IMG/VR virus record: IMGVR_UViG_3300045977_000055
Location: 1-48,616 of that record
Source of the DNA: a virus
Length of the DNA stretch: 48,616 nucleotides
Direction: 5' to 3' (one strand)
The notes under the pieces were generated by a model. It did no database searches and was not told where the DNA came from. It saw only the letters and a list, made by a program, of their open reading frames with translations. The position numbers and the translations under genes are program-made. Below, piece by piece: positions 16,252 to 24,173 of the stretch (its first letter is position 1; every line of letters starts with the position of its first letter).

Positions 16252-19200
16252 ATGACGCAACAATTCATCGCGGGCCGGTCGTATGCGGCGGCGGGCAACG
16301 ACGGCACGGTGAACGGGTTTACGTGCCCGTTTGCGGGCGGGCTTCAGTCCTGGCTCTCGACCGAGGGGCCGGCCACTGTCCGCGTGATGCGCGATACCGT
16401 CTGGGACGGCTTCACGTTTGCGCGGAGTGTGGCGCCAGGATCTGGGATCTCCGTCGCCTATTACGTGCGCGTCAACGCGAGCACGGACACGCTCATCGTC
16501 ACGCTGGATGACACGAACTACACCGGGGCCGCGTCCTCGGTCTCTGTCTCGTTGACGGAAGGCGATACCGTCTGCGTGAAGCGTGTCGCGACTGGAGGGA
16601 CTCCAGCGGCCGGCGATACGCTCTGGTCGTTCATGCAAACCGTCAACAGCGTTGACGAAAGCTGGTACGGGTGGCAGGAAAATACCGCACGGAGCACGAC
16701 TCGTAGTTGCGGCCCGTTCAATGCTCAAGAGGATGGCTGGAACATCGTGGTCGGAAATTTCCTCAGCCTGATTCCCGTGGCTGGCGATTTGACCGAATAC
16801 TACATCGGGGATCTCTCGGCGGCGCCGGGTGTTGGGAAAAGCTGGGAGATCGCGGTCTACATGGGCGGCGGAGGACTGCCGACGAAACAGGACGGAACCG
16901 GCGGCACGGTGGACACGGTCGAAACTATCGCGGACGCGGCCGTCAATGTTCATTGGACCGGCACGCTCCCGCTTGTGGCGACTGACCTGCTGGCGATTCG
17001 CACGACGCCCTCTGGGTCTCCAACCTCAACCACGATGCCGGGGGCCGTGGTGTTCAAGGCCTCGATTCCCGGCCAGTCTATTTTCTGCGGCGGTCGGAAC
17101 AGCGCGAACAGCGGATCCTCGGTCACCTACAGCGGGAAGGTTGGTTCGTCGGTCGGCGTCTGGGACACCACGGAAAGCGACGTCGAGCATCTCGGCCCGC
17201 AGACGCCCTACACGCTATCCGGCCTGATGGTGTATTTGAATGCCGCACCAGGTGCTGGCACGAGTCACACCATCAGCGGGCGAATCAACGCGCTCGATCC
17301 GTCGAACGGGCCGAGCGTCACGATTGCAGACACCAGTCAGGGGCCGACGTCCGATACCCGCAGCATGCAATTGCAGCCTGGCTTGCGCTGGGCGCTCAAA
17401 TCGACGCCGGCCAATTCACCAAATGCCAGGAACGTCTATTGGGGCATCGGGGCGACGGTCGGATCGTGTTCTGGAGGCGGGCAAATCGTTGTCGAGGCCG
17501 ATCCGCCAGATGGCGAAGAGTTCACGGGCACCCTGATTGATTATCGGGCCTGGGTGGAACTCTCATTCGATGACCAGATTCGACAATTGGGGATCGATGC
17601 CCTGAACGTGCTCGCCGGTCGGACGCTCCCGTTGGTGATTGAATACGGTGACATCGAGCGTCATCTCTCCGGTCGCAAATCGGCCTATCAGATGGGCTCC
17701 TGTGTCTTGCGTGTGGACGATTCATCACGACTGCTCTCGACGCTCGAAGCGGCACAGGCCACGCAGTATTGGTACAACCGTGAAGTCACGATCTACCTCG
17801 CATCGAAGGCCACCATTGAGGCCAACGGAACACCGCACGTCTTGATGCGTGGATTGTGGCGCGGGTTTTCGACCTCTGGTTTATCGGCCAGCATCACCGT
17901 CAGTGACATTCTCGGATCCGAGTTCTCCCCGTTCAATCTGGAACGCGAGATTCCGGATCGGGTCATCGACGTGACGACGTTCGGCACGACCTGTCCAGAA
18001 GCCTCCCGCGGATTGCCGGTGCCGATCATCTACGGTCACCATTCCGACCGAGCCTTGACGAGCGGCAATGCGGTCTCGAGTGTCGTCGCCGGACAGCCCG
18101 TGGCGCCGCTGTCGGCGCCGACCGGCGTCTCGGTCAGTCTCGTCTCTGGCACCCCCACGAACGGACACAATGGGCGGCAGTATTCCTATGCCGTCTCGTT
18201 TACCGTGAACGGGCTCCACACGGAATGGTCTGTCGTGGTGGCGCAGCCGAATACGCCGACGACGGTGAATCAACTGAGCTGGAACACCCCTCCGGCCGGG
18301 ACGTCAGAGATCCACATCGCGCGTGGCTGGTCCCCCAATTTCCGGCACACATTCGCGTACGTCTCCACGAACGAACACAACCCGTCATACACTGGGATCT
18401 TCAGTCTTCCAGCCAACTCGACCTCGTTTATAGATTATTGGCCTGACATTGAGGAGCGTTCGGCTGATTCCTCTGATGGCGTCTGGACGCTGTCCGGTGC
18501 GCTGCAGAATTTTGTGGTCTACGTCTACGCTGAGCGCGCGGACGGGACATTCAGTGCGCCTGGCATCTCGAATTCAATCTCGATCGCGCCGATTCTCGAG
18601 GGCCCATCGTCCAGTCGCGTCAACCCACAACGCGATATCACGTTGACGTGGTCTGCCTATACCGGAGCGGTCAACTATCACCTCCTGGTGTATATGGACT
18701 GGTGGGCGAACACGAGCGGGACGTATTCGGCGTATCACATCGTCCCTGGCACCTCGACGTCCTACACGGTCCCCGTACCTCCGAGGGGCACGGTTGTCTC
18801 GGTGTCACTGCCCGTGGTCACGGCGATTCCAGCGGGACGGATCCCCACCATTCATGTCGGCGAAGAGGACATCGGTGGCACGCTGTATCAGCGGTTGCTG
18901 GTGTGCGGTCATGCGATCCAGCACATTGAGACGATCTATGAGGAGGTGCCGTCCCAGACGCCGCAACTGCCAGGGACTCCACCGCTCCCTCCAGTCTGGC
19001 AGCCGATACCAGTCAGCGTGTTTGGGGCAACATGGCTCGCGCCGGGGTTCGCTGGCTGGCCGTTTGCCACGACGTATCGTGATCTAGCCGGCCAGTGGTT
19101 CACCATCATCTATACGACACTGAATCCCCCGCCGCCGACGCGCGTGGATCTGTGTGCGATCGAGGATGTGGGCGATTCGAGCGGGAACACCATCAAGGCG

Positions 19201-20130
19201 TCCACGCGGGTTGTGAATCATCTGTTCAAGAATTGGTTCCTTCCAGACGCGAATACCAGTTACCGGTCTGGATCCTGGCTCTCCCCGAAGACCTTTGACA
19301 ATGGGGATCCTGTCGTCAATACGCAAAGCCTCTCTGACGTGGAGACGATCCAGGTGGCTCGGATTGGTGGCGAAGGCTATGAGTTAGCCGTCTACATCGG
19401 GGCGTTTATCTCGCTGCGTGACGTGCTCGGGCGGGTCTACGAAAACGCCAACATTCGGATCGGACAGAACCAACACGGGCAGGTATTCTTCTGGGATCTG
19501 GATGAGTGGCAGGACACCTCATCGGCTCGAGTGGTCACTGACGTCCGCGATATCGTCGCCGAAACTGACATCGACCGGCGCCTCGATGAGATGGCGAATC
19601 GCTGGATCTTCAGTTGGGGCTATCGGCCGTCAGATGGCAGTTTCGACACGCCGACCGACATTCTCGATGACACGACCGCTATCGCGAACAATCGCGACGT
19701 GGTGGCCAAGGGGCAGCGTGAGTTCTTTTACGTGAATCATCAGGCGTCAGCCTATGACGTGATTCTGCGTGAGCTCATCTGGGGCAGTGAACCGCCGCGC
19801 TACGTCCGAGTGACCTGCACACTCCGTCAGGTAGCGGTGAAGATCGGTGACGTGATTGTCGTCACGGATTATCAAGGGGTTGGGGCGGCCGGCTGGAACG
19901 GGCGGCGCCTGGCCGTGTTGGGGATGATCGTGCGGTTAGGCAGTTTGGACGAGGCTCCGTCGGTCGTGCTCGAGTGCGTGGATATCGAGCGGATTCTGAC
20001 GGATCTCGTGGTCCGCGTGCCGGCTGGCCAGCTGTCGTTCACCGGACAGACGCCGTCGAGCCTGGCGATTGCGAGTATCGCCGGGACGCTGTCGTTTACC
20101 GGACTGGCGCCAACCGTCATTCGGACGTAA
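16252..20130 (+). CDS. Large tail-tip / host-recognition protein
   Basis: The 1292-residue product is the second largest and ends the tail block. The first 430 residues are beta-rich. Residues about 440-600 look like the start of a tail-hub domain (LGIDALNVLAGRTLPLVIEYGDIE). Residues about 615-830 contain two fibronectin-III-like segments (PLSAPTGVSVSLVSGTPTNG and INPQRDITLTWSAYTGAVNY-like). A long region resembling tail-associated hub proteins follows. The last 40 residues hold two copies of the V-PAG-L-SFTGQ-P repeat that builds the whole protein at 42368-43300. It likely forms the central tip and receptor-contact structure. Confidence 0.8.
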   Translation: MTQQFIAGRSYAAAGNDGTVNGFTCPFAGGLQSWLSTEGPATVRVMRDTVWDGFTFARSVAPGSGISVAYYVRVNASTDTLIVTLDDTNYTGAASSVSVSLTEGDTVCVKRVATGGTPAAGDTLWSFMQTVNSVDESWYGWQENTARSTTRSCGPFNAQEDGWNIVVGNFLSLIPVAGDLTEYYIGDLSAAPGVGKSWEIAVYMGGGGLPTKQDGTGGTVDTVETIADAAVNVHWTGTLPLVATDLLAIRTTPSGSPTSTTMPGAVVFKASIPGQSIFCGGRNSANSGSSVTYSGKVGSSVGVWDTTESDVEHLGPQTPYTLSGLMVYLNAAPGAGTSHTISGRINALDPSNGPSVTIADTSQGPTSDTRSMQLQPGLRWALKSTPANSPNARNVYWGIGATVGSCSGGGQIVVEADPPDGEEFTGTLIDYRAWVELSFDDQIRQLGIDALNVLAGRTLPLVIEYGDIERHLSGRKSAYQMGSCVLRVDDSSRLLSTLEAAQATQYWYNREVTIYLASKATIEANGTPHVLMRGLWRGFSTSGLSASITVSDILGSEFSPFNLEREIPDRVIDVTTFGTTCPEASRGLPVPIIYGHHSDRALTSGNAVSSVVAGQPVAPLSAPTGVSVSLVSGTPTNGHNGRQYSYAVSFTVNGLHTEWSVVVAQPNTPTTVNQLSWNTPPAGTSEIHIARGWSPNFRHTFAYVSTNEHNPSYTGIFSLPANSTSFIDYWPDIEERSADSSDGVWTLSGALQNFVVYVYAERADGTFSAPGISNSISIAPILEGPSSSRVNPQRDITLTWSAYTGAVNYHLLVYMDWWANTSGTYSAYHIVPGTSTSYTVPVPPRGTVVSVSLPVVTAIPAGRIPTIHVGEEDIGGTLYQRLLVCGHAIQHIETIYEEVPSQTPQLPGTPPLPPVWQPIPVSVFGATWLAPGFAGWPFATTYRDLAGQWFTIIYTTLNPPPPTRVDLCAIEDVGDSSGNTIKASTRVVNHLFKNWFLPDANTSYRSGSWLSPKTFDNGDPVVNTQSLSDVETIQVARIGGEGYELAVYIGAFISLRDVLGRVYENANIRIGQNQHGQVFFWDLDEWQDTSSARVVTDVRDIVAETDIDRRLDEMANRWIFSWGYRPSDGSFDTPTDILDDTTAIANNRDVVAKGQREFFYVNHQASAYDVILRELIWGSEPPRYVRVTCTLRQVAVKIGDVIVVTDYQGVGAAGWNGRRLAVLGMIVRLGSLDEAPSVVLECVDIERILTDLVVRVPAGQLSFTGQTPSSLAIASIAGTLSFTGLAPTVIRT

Positions 20131-20133
20131 ACC

Positions 20134-20427
20134 ATGGCGCGGAAAGGCGATGAGATGGCCGAGGAGAATGGCTACGGTGTCAGGTTCGGGCCACCGTGGA
20201 TTCAGGCGTTACTCCGCTGGGGCCCGACAGCGGCGATCGCGGGATTTCTCGTCTGGTTTCTGGCTGGGACGATGGATACCAGAATGTCCGCGATGGAGCG
20301 CGCGATCCAACAGCACATGATCGAGTCGGCACACGATCGGGCGGAACTGCGCTACATCATGCAGCAAATTTGCTGGAACACGGCGAAGACGGAAACGGAG
20401 GCCCGGTCATGCGGTCTAAAGCCCTGA
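20134..20427 (+). CDS. Single-pass membrane protein, possible holin
   Basis: The 97-residue product has one transmembrane segment (about residues 29-45, WGPTAAIAGFLVWFLAG) followed by a charged helix, MDTRMSAMERAIQQHM. ATG 20155 (MAEENGYG) is an alternative start. One-pass proteins with a soluble helical tail after tail genes are sometimes class III holins or envelope-spanning accessory proteins. The lysin is 13 kb away, so the lysis role is only a possibility. The next gene overlaps it by 19 bases. Confidence 0.7.
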   Translation: MARKGDEMAEENGYGVRFGPPWIQALLRWGPTAAIAGFLVWFLAGTMDTRMSAMERAIQQHMIESAHDRAELRYIMQQICWNTAKTETEARSCGLKP

Positions 20428-20798
20428 AGATCGTCGCCTTGCCATTCGTGCTCGCCGCGGGCCTCTCGGCGGTGCAGACCTCCCCGCCAACCGTGGCCGG
20501 GATGTATACCTGCGCCGGCACCGACGCACACGGGCGCGCCTATCGGAGCACGCTGGAGATTGCCGCGCATGTCGAAGGCTACGCCATGCAATGGGGGCCT
20601 GCGAGACCGCCAGTCGTCTTTGGTTTCGGGATTGTCCATCGCGCGGTATTAGCGGCGTGGATCGTGGACACCGGTAATGCCGTGGTGGGCGTGGTGGTCT
20701 ACACGATCGCTCCGGACACCTTGGAGGGCACCTGGACGGCTGGGGACGGGCGCACGCACCCGGAATCCTGCCAGCGCGACTGGTTGCAAGCCGTATGA
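20409..20798 (+). CDS. Exported protein of unknown function
   Basis: The product has 129 residues from ATG 20409. Residues 1-23 form a signal peptide (MRSKALKIVALPFVLAAGLS), and a mature beta-rich domain follows with two Cys (YTCAGTD and ESCQRDW) that could form a disulfide in the periplasm. The VAGMYTCAGTDAHGRAYRSTLEI start resembles small phage exported proteins whose role is unknown. It follows a membrane protein gene, so the pair may act at the cell envelope. Confidence 0.7.
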   Translation: MRSKALKIVALPFVLAAGLSAVQTSPPTVAGMYTCAGTDAHGRAYRSTLEIAAHVEGYAMQWGPARPPVVFGFGIVHRAVLAAWIVDTGNAVVGVVVYTIAPDTLEGTWTAGDGRTHPESCQRDWLQAV

Positions 20799-20950
20799 CG
20801 CCTGACGAACGTCTGCGAGAGATTCAACGGCTCGAAATCCGCCTGATCCAATTACTGGGCGACGCGCGTCAAGTGGTGGGTCAATTGGACGAGGCGATCC
20901 ACAAGCTGGCCGACGAATTGCGGCGGATGCTCGAACCAACGGAGAAGTAG
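20795..20950 (+). CDS. 51-residue coiled-coil protein
   Basis: The small gene starts in an ATGA overlap with the exported-protein stop. The product is almost entirely one amphipathic helix (MTPDERLREIQRLEIRLIQL, then LDEAIHKLADELRRML), suitable for a short coiled coil. I do not recognise a family. The tight overlap and clean frame support it as a real gene. Confidence 0.6.
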   Translation: MTPDERLREIQRLEIRLIQLLGDARQVVGQLDEAIHKLADELRRMLEPTEK

Positions 20951-20952
20951 CG

Positions 20953-21120
20953 ATGCACGACGAGACGCAATGGCAGCCCGCCTCAAACTGGCGGCAGTGG
21001 TGCCAGTTCTGTTGCGCGGTGGGCTGTGTCGAGTTTCAGGCCGGGGTGTTCTGCTGCAGGAAGTGCGGGCGAACCTGGAAGCCTGATCCTCCGCGCGAGG
21101 AAGACGACCACTCGGTATGA
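20953..21120 (+). CDS. 55-residue cysteine-rich zinc-ribbon-like protein
   Basis: The product begins MHDETQWQPASNWRQW and has two Cys clusters, CQFCC with a further Cys five residues on, and CCRKCGRTW, the layout of a small zinc ribbon. The start lies two bases after the previous stop. It is the first of about nine tiny cysteine-pair proteins spread over the genome. The function is unknown. Confidence 0.6.
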   Translation: MHDETQWQPASNWRQWCQFCCAVGCVEFQAGVFCCRKCGRTWKPDPPREEDDHSV

Positions 21121-21123
21121 GGG

Positions 21124-21306
21124 ATGCCGCCGCCTCTCATTCTGGTCTGCCAGCATTGCGCGGCGTCCGTCCTGGTGCGCCGTGGGGCGCTCCCGACGAC
21201 CTGTGCCATTTGTCTCAAGGAGGCCAACTGGCGCGTGACGGAACCGGCGGAACTCACCCGCTGGGACCGGTGGATGTTGCGCTGCTTGGGAATCAATCCT
21301 GACTAG
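21124..21306 (+). CDS. 60-residue zinc-finger-like protein
   Basis: The product begins MPPPLILVCQHCAASVLVRR and has a second pair CAICLKEANW, giving a CxxC-x(15-20)-CxxC zinc-binding layout. A basic/aromatic C-terminus follows. It overlaps nothing but starts three bases after the previous stop. The function is unknown. Similar mini-ribbons in phages are often thought to bind nucleic acid or host polymerase, without evidence here. Confidence 0.6.
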   Translation: MPPPLILVCQHCAASVLVRRGALPTTCAICLKEANWRVTEPAELTRWDRWMLRCLGINPD

Positions 21307-21319
21307 TAACAATCTGGTC

Positions 21320-22132
21320 GTGATTTCAGACACGCATTGCGGTTGCCGGCTGGGGCTCTGCCCGCCCGATCCGATACGCTTGGACGACGGCGGTTTCTAT
21401 CGCGCTTCTGAACTCCAGACCGAAGTGTGGGCGTGCTGGCGTGACTTTTGGGATGTGTGGGTGCCGATGGTGACCGAGGGGGAAGTCTACGACCTCGTGC
21501 ACAACGGCGACGCGATCGACGGTGTGCCACATCAAGCCAAGACGCCCATCAGCCACAACATGGAAGACCAACTTCGCATTGCGGAGGCCGCGCTCCGTCC
21601 AGTCGTGGAGCACTGTCAATCGCGTGGAGGGCGCTACTACCATATCCGAGGCACCGAGGCGCACGTCGGGAAGTCGCAGGAATACGAGGAGCGGCTTGCG
21701 CGGACGCTCGGGGCGATTCCCAACAGAGTCTCTCAATACGCGCGTCCGGATCTGTGGATCCGCGTGGGGCAGTCGCTCGTCCATCTGCTTCATCACATTG
21801 GCACGACCTCGAGCGCCGCGCACGAAGCGTCAGCCGTCAATGCTGAACTGACGGCAGAATACGTCGAAGCGGCACGCTGGCGCCGGGAGCCGCCGGACTT
21901 TGTCGTCCGGTCGCATCGTCATCGGTCCATTGCGGTGGATATTGACTCCAAGAAAGGCACGGCGGCCGGGATCGTCACGCCAGCCTGGCAGGGCAAAACG
22001 CCCTTCGCGTGGAAGGTGGCCGGGGCGAGACTGGCCGAGCCGCAATTCGGCGGGCTGCTCATCCGGCAGAGCAAGAAGACCCACTACTACATGCGGAAGG
22101 TGTATACCGTGGGCCGGAGCGAAGAGGAATAG
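21320..22132 (+). CDS. Metallophosphoesterase-like protein
   Basis: The 270-residue product contains the calcineurin-like metallophosphoesterase motifs: VISDTHCG (DxH, residues 2-8), HNGDAIDG (61-68), RGTEAHVG in place of the usual GNHE/D (110-117), LLHHIGT (156-162) and RSHRHRS (197-203). The enzyme would use two metals to hydrolyse a phosphodiester or phosphomonoester. The GTG at 21320 leaves almost no residues before the first motif, so the true start may be a rarer codon just upstream, such as CTG 21314 or 21299. The GNH to GTE change is also found in phage relatives as I remember them. The substrate is unknown. Confidence 0.82.
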   Translation: MISDTHCGCRLGLCPPDPIRLDDGGFYRASELQTEVWACWRDFWDVWVPMVTEGEVYDLVHNGDAIDGVPHQAKTPISHNMEDQLRIAEAALRPVVEHCQSRGGRYYHIRGTEAHVGKSQEYEERLARTLGAIPNRVSQYARPDLWIRVGQSLVHLLHHIGTTSSAAHEASAVNAELTAEYVEAARWRREPPDFVVRSHRHRSIAVDIDSKKGTAAGIVTPAWQGKTPFAWKVAGARLAEPQFGGLLIRQSKKTHYYMRKVYTVGRSEEE

Positions 22133-22408
22133 ATGGAGGTCAGCCGGGAGCGGTGGCTGAAGGCCCTGAACGAACTGGACGATCCAGAGGAGCCAGGCGC
22201 CCTCACGATGAAGGAACTGCAAATCGTCTTCGGCTCAGAGGAGCATCCGTTAGGAACAACCCGGACGAAGCATCGCATCAAGAGGCTCGTGGCTGCCGGC
22301 CGGTGTCGCGTGACGACGAAGCGTATCGTTGGAATGACAGGGCGCTATGTCGTCGTGCCCGCCTATGTCCTGCTCTCCGCTCCTCGACATCACGGGGATG
22401 CCGCGTAA
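22133..22408 (+). CDS. Small protein with HTH-like segment
   Basis: The 91-residue product starts directly at the previous stop. ALTMKELQIVFGSEEHPLG followed by TRTKHRIKRLVAAGRCRVTT looks like a winged helix in which the second helix reads DNA. The C-terminal GRYVVVPAYVLL would be the final strand. Similar proteins occur near metallophosphoesterases in other phages. A regulatory role is inferred only from this pattern. Confidence 0.65.
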   Translation: MEVSRERWLKALNELDDPEEPGALTMKELQIVFGSEEHPLGTTRTKHRIKRLVAAGRCRVTTKRIVGMTGRYVVVPAYVLLSAPRHHGDAA

Positions 22409-22739
22409 GCCAACCGGCGCGGCGTTGCTCGCGGAAGTGCTCATTGCGCTTGGCGGCCGGAGCGTCGTCGAGCGGTTCATCCCAGGAGACCATCGCGGCG
22501 AGCTCGTCTCAGGCTGTTGGGAGGGCGGGAAGACGATCCACGTCAACCCAGCCGTTGATGTGGTCGATACGGTGATTCACGAGACGCTCCATTCCGTCCG
22601 TCCGCAGTGGTCGGAATCCTACGTGCGGAACCGAACCTCCTGGCTCATGAAGCAGTTAAGCGACGCACAGATCCAACAGGTCTACCAGGATTACACGAAG
22701 CGAAAGAAGACCCGCCGTGGACGAGACGCTACGGCGTGA
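22398..22739 (+). CDS. Zincin-like protein with HExxH motif
   Basis: The 113-residue product starts at ATG 22398, overlapping the previous gene. It contains VIHETLHSVRPQW, an HExxH metalloprotease-type motif near residues 57-61, in a domain of minimal size with a preceding beta hairpin (WEGGKTIHVNP). The C-terminus is basic. Family members of this size are known as SprT-like or small metallopeptidase-like domains, but I cannot place it more precisely, and the third zinc ligand is not obvious. Confidence 0.65.
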   Translation: MPRKPTGAALLAEVLIALGGRSVVERFIPGDHRGELVSGCWEGGKTIHVNPAVDVVDTVIHETLHSVRPQWSESYVRNRTSWLMKQLSDAQIQQVYQDYTKRKKTRRGRDATA

Positions 22740-23031
22740 TTTCGTGTTGCGGAAAACCTGCCCCGTGTGTTATCACGGCTGCGGTGATCATGCGAGTTGG
22801 TGCCAGCGAATGACGCCCGAGCAGGAATCCCACCTCGAGCGCGTCCGCGTGCAGGTTCTTGCTGACATTGACGCGAAGTATCGGCAGGGCCAGGCCGAGC
22901 ACGGCGGCAACCTGTGGGAGAAACCTGGGCTGCTCGACGAAGCGATCAAGGAAGCGATCGATCTGGTGGTCTACCTGTATTCCTTGCGGGAACAACGCGC
23001 GGCACCGAAGCTTGGGGAGTTCCACGATTGA
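22717..23031 (+). CDS. MazG-like / NTP-pyrophosphohydrolase-like protein
   Basis: The 104-residue product from GTG 22717 has an N-terminal Cys cluster (CPVCYHGCGDHASWC) and a helical domain, VLADIDAKYRQGQAEHGGN then LLDEAIKEAIDLVVYLYSL. The E-xxx-E-x(2)-D arrangement in the second helix pair is that of all-alpha MazG-type pyrophosphohydrolases, which cleave NTPs to NMP and pyrophosphate. A start at ATG 22812 would remove the Cys cluster. A clearer MazG protein is encoded at 30579. Confidence 0.65.
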   Translation: MDETLRRDFVLRKTCPVCYHGCGDHASWCQRMTPEQESHLERVRVQVLADIDAKYRQGQAEHGGNLWEKPGLLDEAIKEAIDLVVYLYSLREQRAAPKLGEFHD

Positions 23032-23210
23032 CGCCAAACGCCCCGATCCTGCTCCGTCAGGGCCGCCCGGTCTGTCCGACCTGTGGAGTCGGCTTCTCTC
23101 GGCTCGTGGTGTGGCCGGCTGACCTGACCGAGATCCCCTGCCCGCGCTGCGGCACGGCCGTTCCCTTGAGCGGGCCCGCCCAGCCAGAACCAGCCGGAGG
23201 GCCAGCGTAA
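23028..23210 (+). CDS. 60-residue zinc-ribbon protein
   Basis: The product starts at TTG 23028 in a TTGA overlap. It has CPTCGVGFSRLVVWPADLTE followed by CPRCGTAVPL, a clean CxxC-x(20)-CxxC zinc ribbon, and a Pro-rich tail. Its stop codon lies inside the operator-like palindrome of the next gene, so the end of this transcription unit and the repressor promoter are physically fused. Confidence 0.65.
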   Translation: MTPNAPILLRQGRPVCPTCGVGFSRLVVWPADLTEIPCPRCGTAVPLSGPAQPEPAGGPA

Positions 23211-23248
23211 GATTACGCTTGACAGCCCGTGGCGGCGTGGCGTAAGCT
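23205..23248 (+). promoter_or_regulatory. Sigma70 promoter with operator-like palindrome
   Basis: A -35 box TTGACA (23219-23224, consensus) and a -10 box TAAGCT (23243-23248) are separated by 18 bases. Touching the -35 box is a perfect 14-base palindrome, GCGTAA-GA-TTACGC (23205-23218), and its half-site GCGTAAG recurs at 23240-23246 over the -10 box. This is the layout expected for autoregulation by the XRE protein encoded immediately downstream. The expected start point is near 23255, only about four bases before the ATG, so the transcript would be nearly leaderless, as for several phage repressors. Confidence 0.7.
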
Positions 23249-23258
23249 TCCGGCCGTC

Positions 23259-23471
23259 ATGCAGCACACACAGACCCCGCTGGTCCGGCTCCGGCGCTCA
23301 CGGACCCTGAATCAGCAACAACTGGCCGAGCTCGTCGGCATCAGCCAACAGACCCTCAGCAAGATCGAGCGCGGGCAGATCCGGCCGGATGTGGGCGTGC
23401 AGGCGCGGCTCGCGGCGATCTTGGGGGCGGCGGTCGAGCACGTCTTTCCGGCCGACACGGTGACCCGCTGA
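23259..23471 (+). CDS. Compact XRE-family transcriptional regulator
   Basis: The 70-residue product is a single Cro/CI-type helix-turn-helix domain. The motif reads QQQLAELVGISQQTLSKIER (about residues 19-38), followed by GQIRPDVGVQARLAAILGAAV. There is no C-terminal dimerisation or cleavage domain, so it resembles Cro-like or SinR-like minimal regulators rather than a LexA-cleavable CI. The in-frame start at 23259 lies right behind its own promoter with no Shine-Dalgarno site. It may repress itself and the next gene through the GCGTAA palindrome. Confidence 0.88.
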   Translation: MQHTQTPLVRLRRSRTLNQQQLAELVGISQQTLSKIERGQIRPDVGVQARLAAILGAAVEHVFPADTVTR

Positions 23472-23779
23472 TGGCGGCACGCCGATTCTTCGTGGCCGGC
23501 CGTCTCCGAAAGCGATCCCTGCTCGGTCTAGGCGTGGCTCCGCTCATGACCACGCGGGAAGCCGCCCACTACTTGCACGTCTATGGTATTCAAGCGGTCT
23601 ATGGCCTGATCAAGACGCGGGATCTGCCGTTCCGGTTGGTGGGGAAGGGCTACCGCTTCGCGCAACACGAACTCGACGCATGGAGCACTCGGCACCGACA
23701 AGTCCGTGAGTCTGGATCCCACGATACAAAAGTCGCCACAAAAGCAGACTCTGCCACGGCTACGGCTCTAAATCCTTAG
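23471..23779 (+). CDS. Excisionase-type helix-turn-helix protein
   Basis: The 102-residue product starts at ATG 23471, overlapping the XRE stop by one base. ATG 23546 is an alternative that begins exactly at the domain. MTTREAAHYLHV, VYGLIKTRDLPFRLVGKGYRFAQHELDAW is the MerR/AlpA-like excisionase domain (HTH_17) split here as MTTREAAHYL, IKTRDLPFRLVGKG and YRFAQHELDAW. In other elements these proteins are Xis factors or transcription regulators. No integrase is present in the window, so regulation is the more likely role. Confidence 0.8.
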   Translation: MAARRFFVAGRLRKRSLLGLGVAPLMTTREAAHYLHVYGIQAVYGLIKTRDLPFRLVGKGYRFAQHELDAWSTRHRQVRESGSHDTKVATKADSATATALNP

Positions 23780-23871
23780 TGTTTCCGATGATCTGCTCTG
23801 GCATGGGCTCTGCACTGTTATAGGGGCATGGAGAGCAGCGAGATGACATTCGAAGAGTTCGAGGAGGCGCG

Positions 23872-24105
23872 ATGACGCAACCAACCTTCGGAAACCGACT
23901 GACGCCACTGTTCCGCAACGCAGCCGCAGAGGCCCAGGACTTGGCAGACCGGAACGGCACTCCGGTCATGATCTGGCGGCGCGACGGCTGGTATACCGTG
24001 TGCGAGACACCGCCGGAATTGCTCGATCCAGATCCGGCCCTCGACGGCTGGCAAGAGCACGCGCTGGTTGACCCACACGAACCGAGCGAGTCATGCGGAT
24101 TCTAG
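23872..24105 (+). CDS. 77-residue protein of unknown function
   Basis: The product begins MTQPTFGNRLTPLFRNAAAE and contains PVMIWRRDGWYTVCETPPE, a short beta hairpin with aromatic residues. Upstream, 92 bases lack a clear gene. They contain a 15-codon frame (23827-23874) ending in the ATGA start of this gene, which may be a leader peptide providing coupling through its GAGGAGG site. No family recognised. Confidence 0.6.
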   Translation: MTQPTFGNRLTPLFRNAAAEAQDLADRNGTPVMIWRRDGWYTVCETPPELLDPDPALDGWQEHALVDPHEPSESCGF

Positions 24106-24173
24106 GCACGCTGATTCGGCGGTATCGTGTGCGGCGGCGGTTGTTCAGGCTCTGCAAGGACTACGCGCAATGA
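24093..24173 (+). CDS. 26-residue basic peptide
   Basis: The frame from ATG 24093 encodes an Arg-rich peptide (MRILGTLIRRYRVRRRLF...), overlapping the upstream gene by 13 bases and the next gene by four. Its only support is the perfect ATGA spacing in an otherwise tightly packed operon. It could also be a translation relay without a functional product. Confidence 0.4.
   Translation: MRILGTLIRRYRVRRRLFRLCKDYAQ

Noticed and set aside
15937-16953. Minus-strand frame of 338 codons across two tail genes
   Set aside because: It crosses a junction between two clear plus-strand genes and has shadow-type composition.
23795-23824. Promoter with TATAGG near 23819
   Set aside because: The sequence 17-18 bases upstream is GC-rich and unlike a -35 box.
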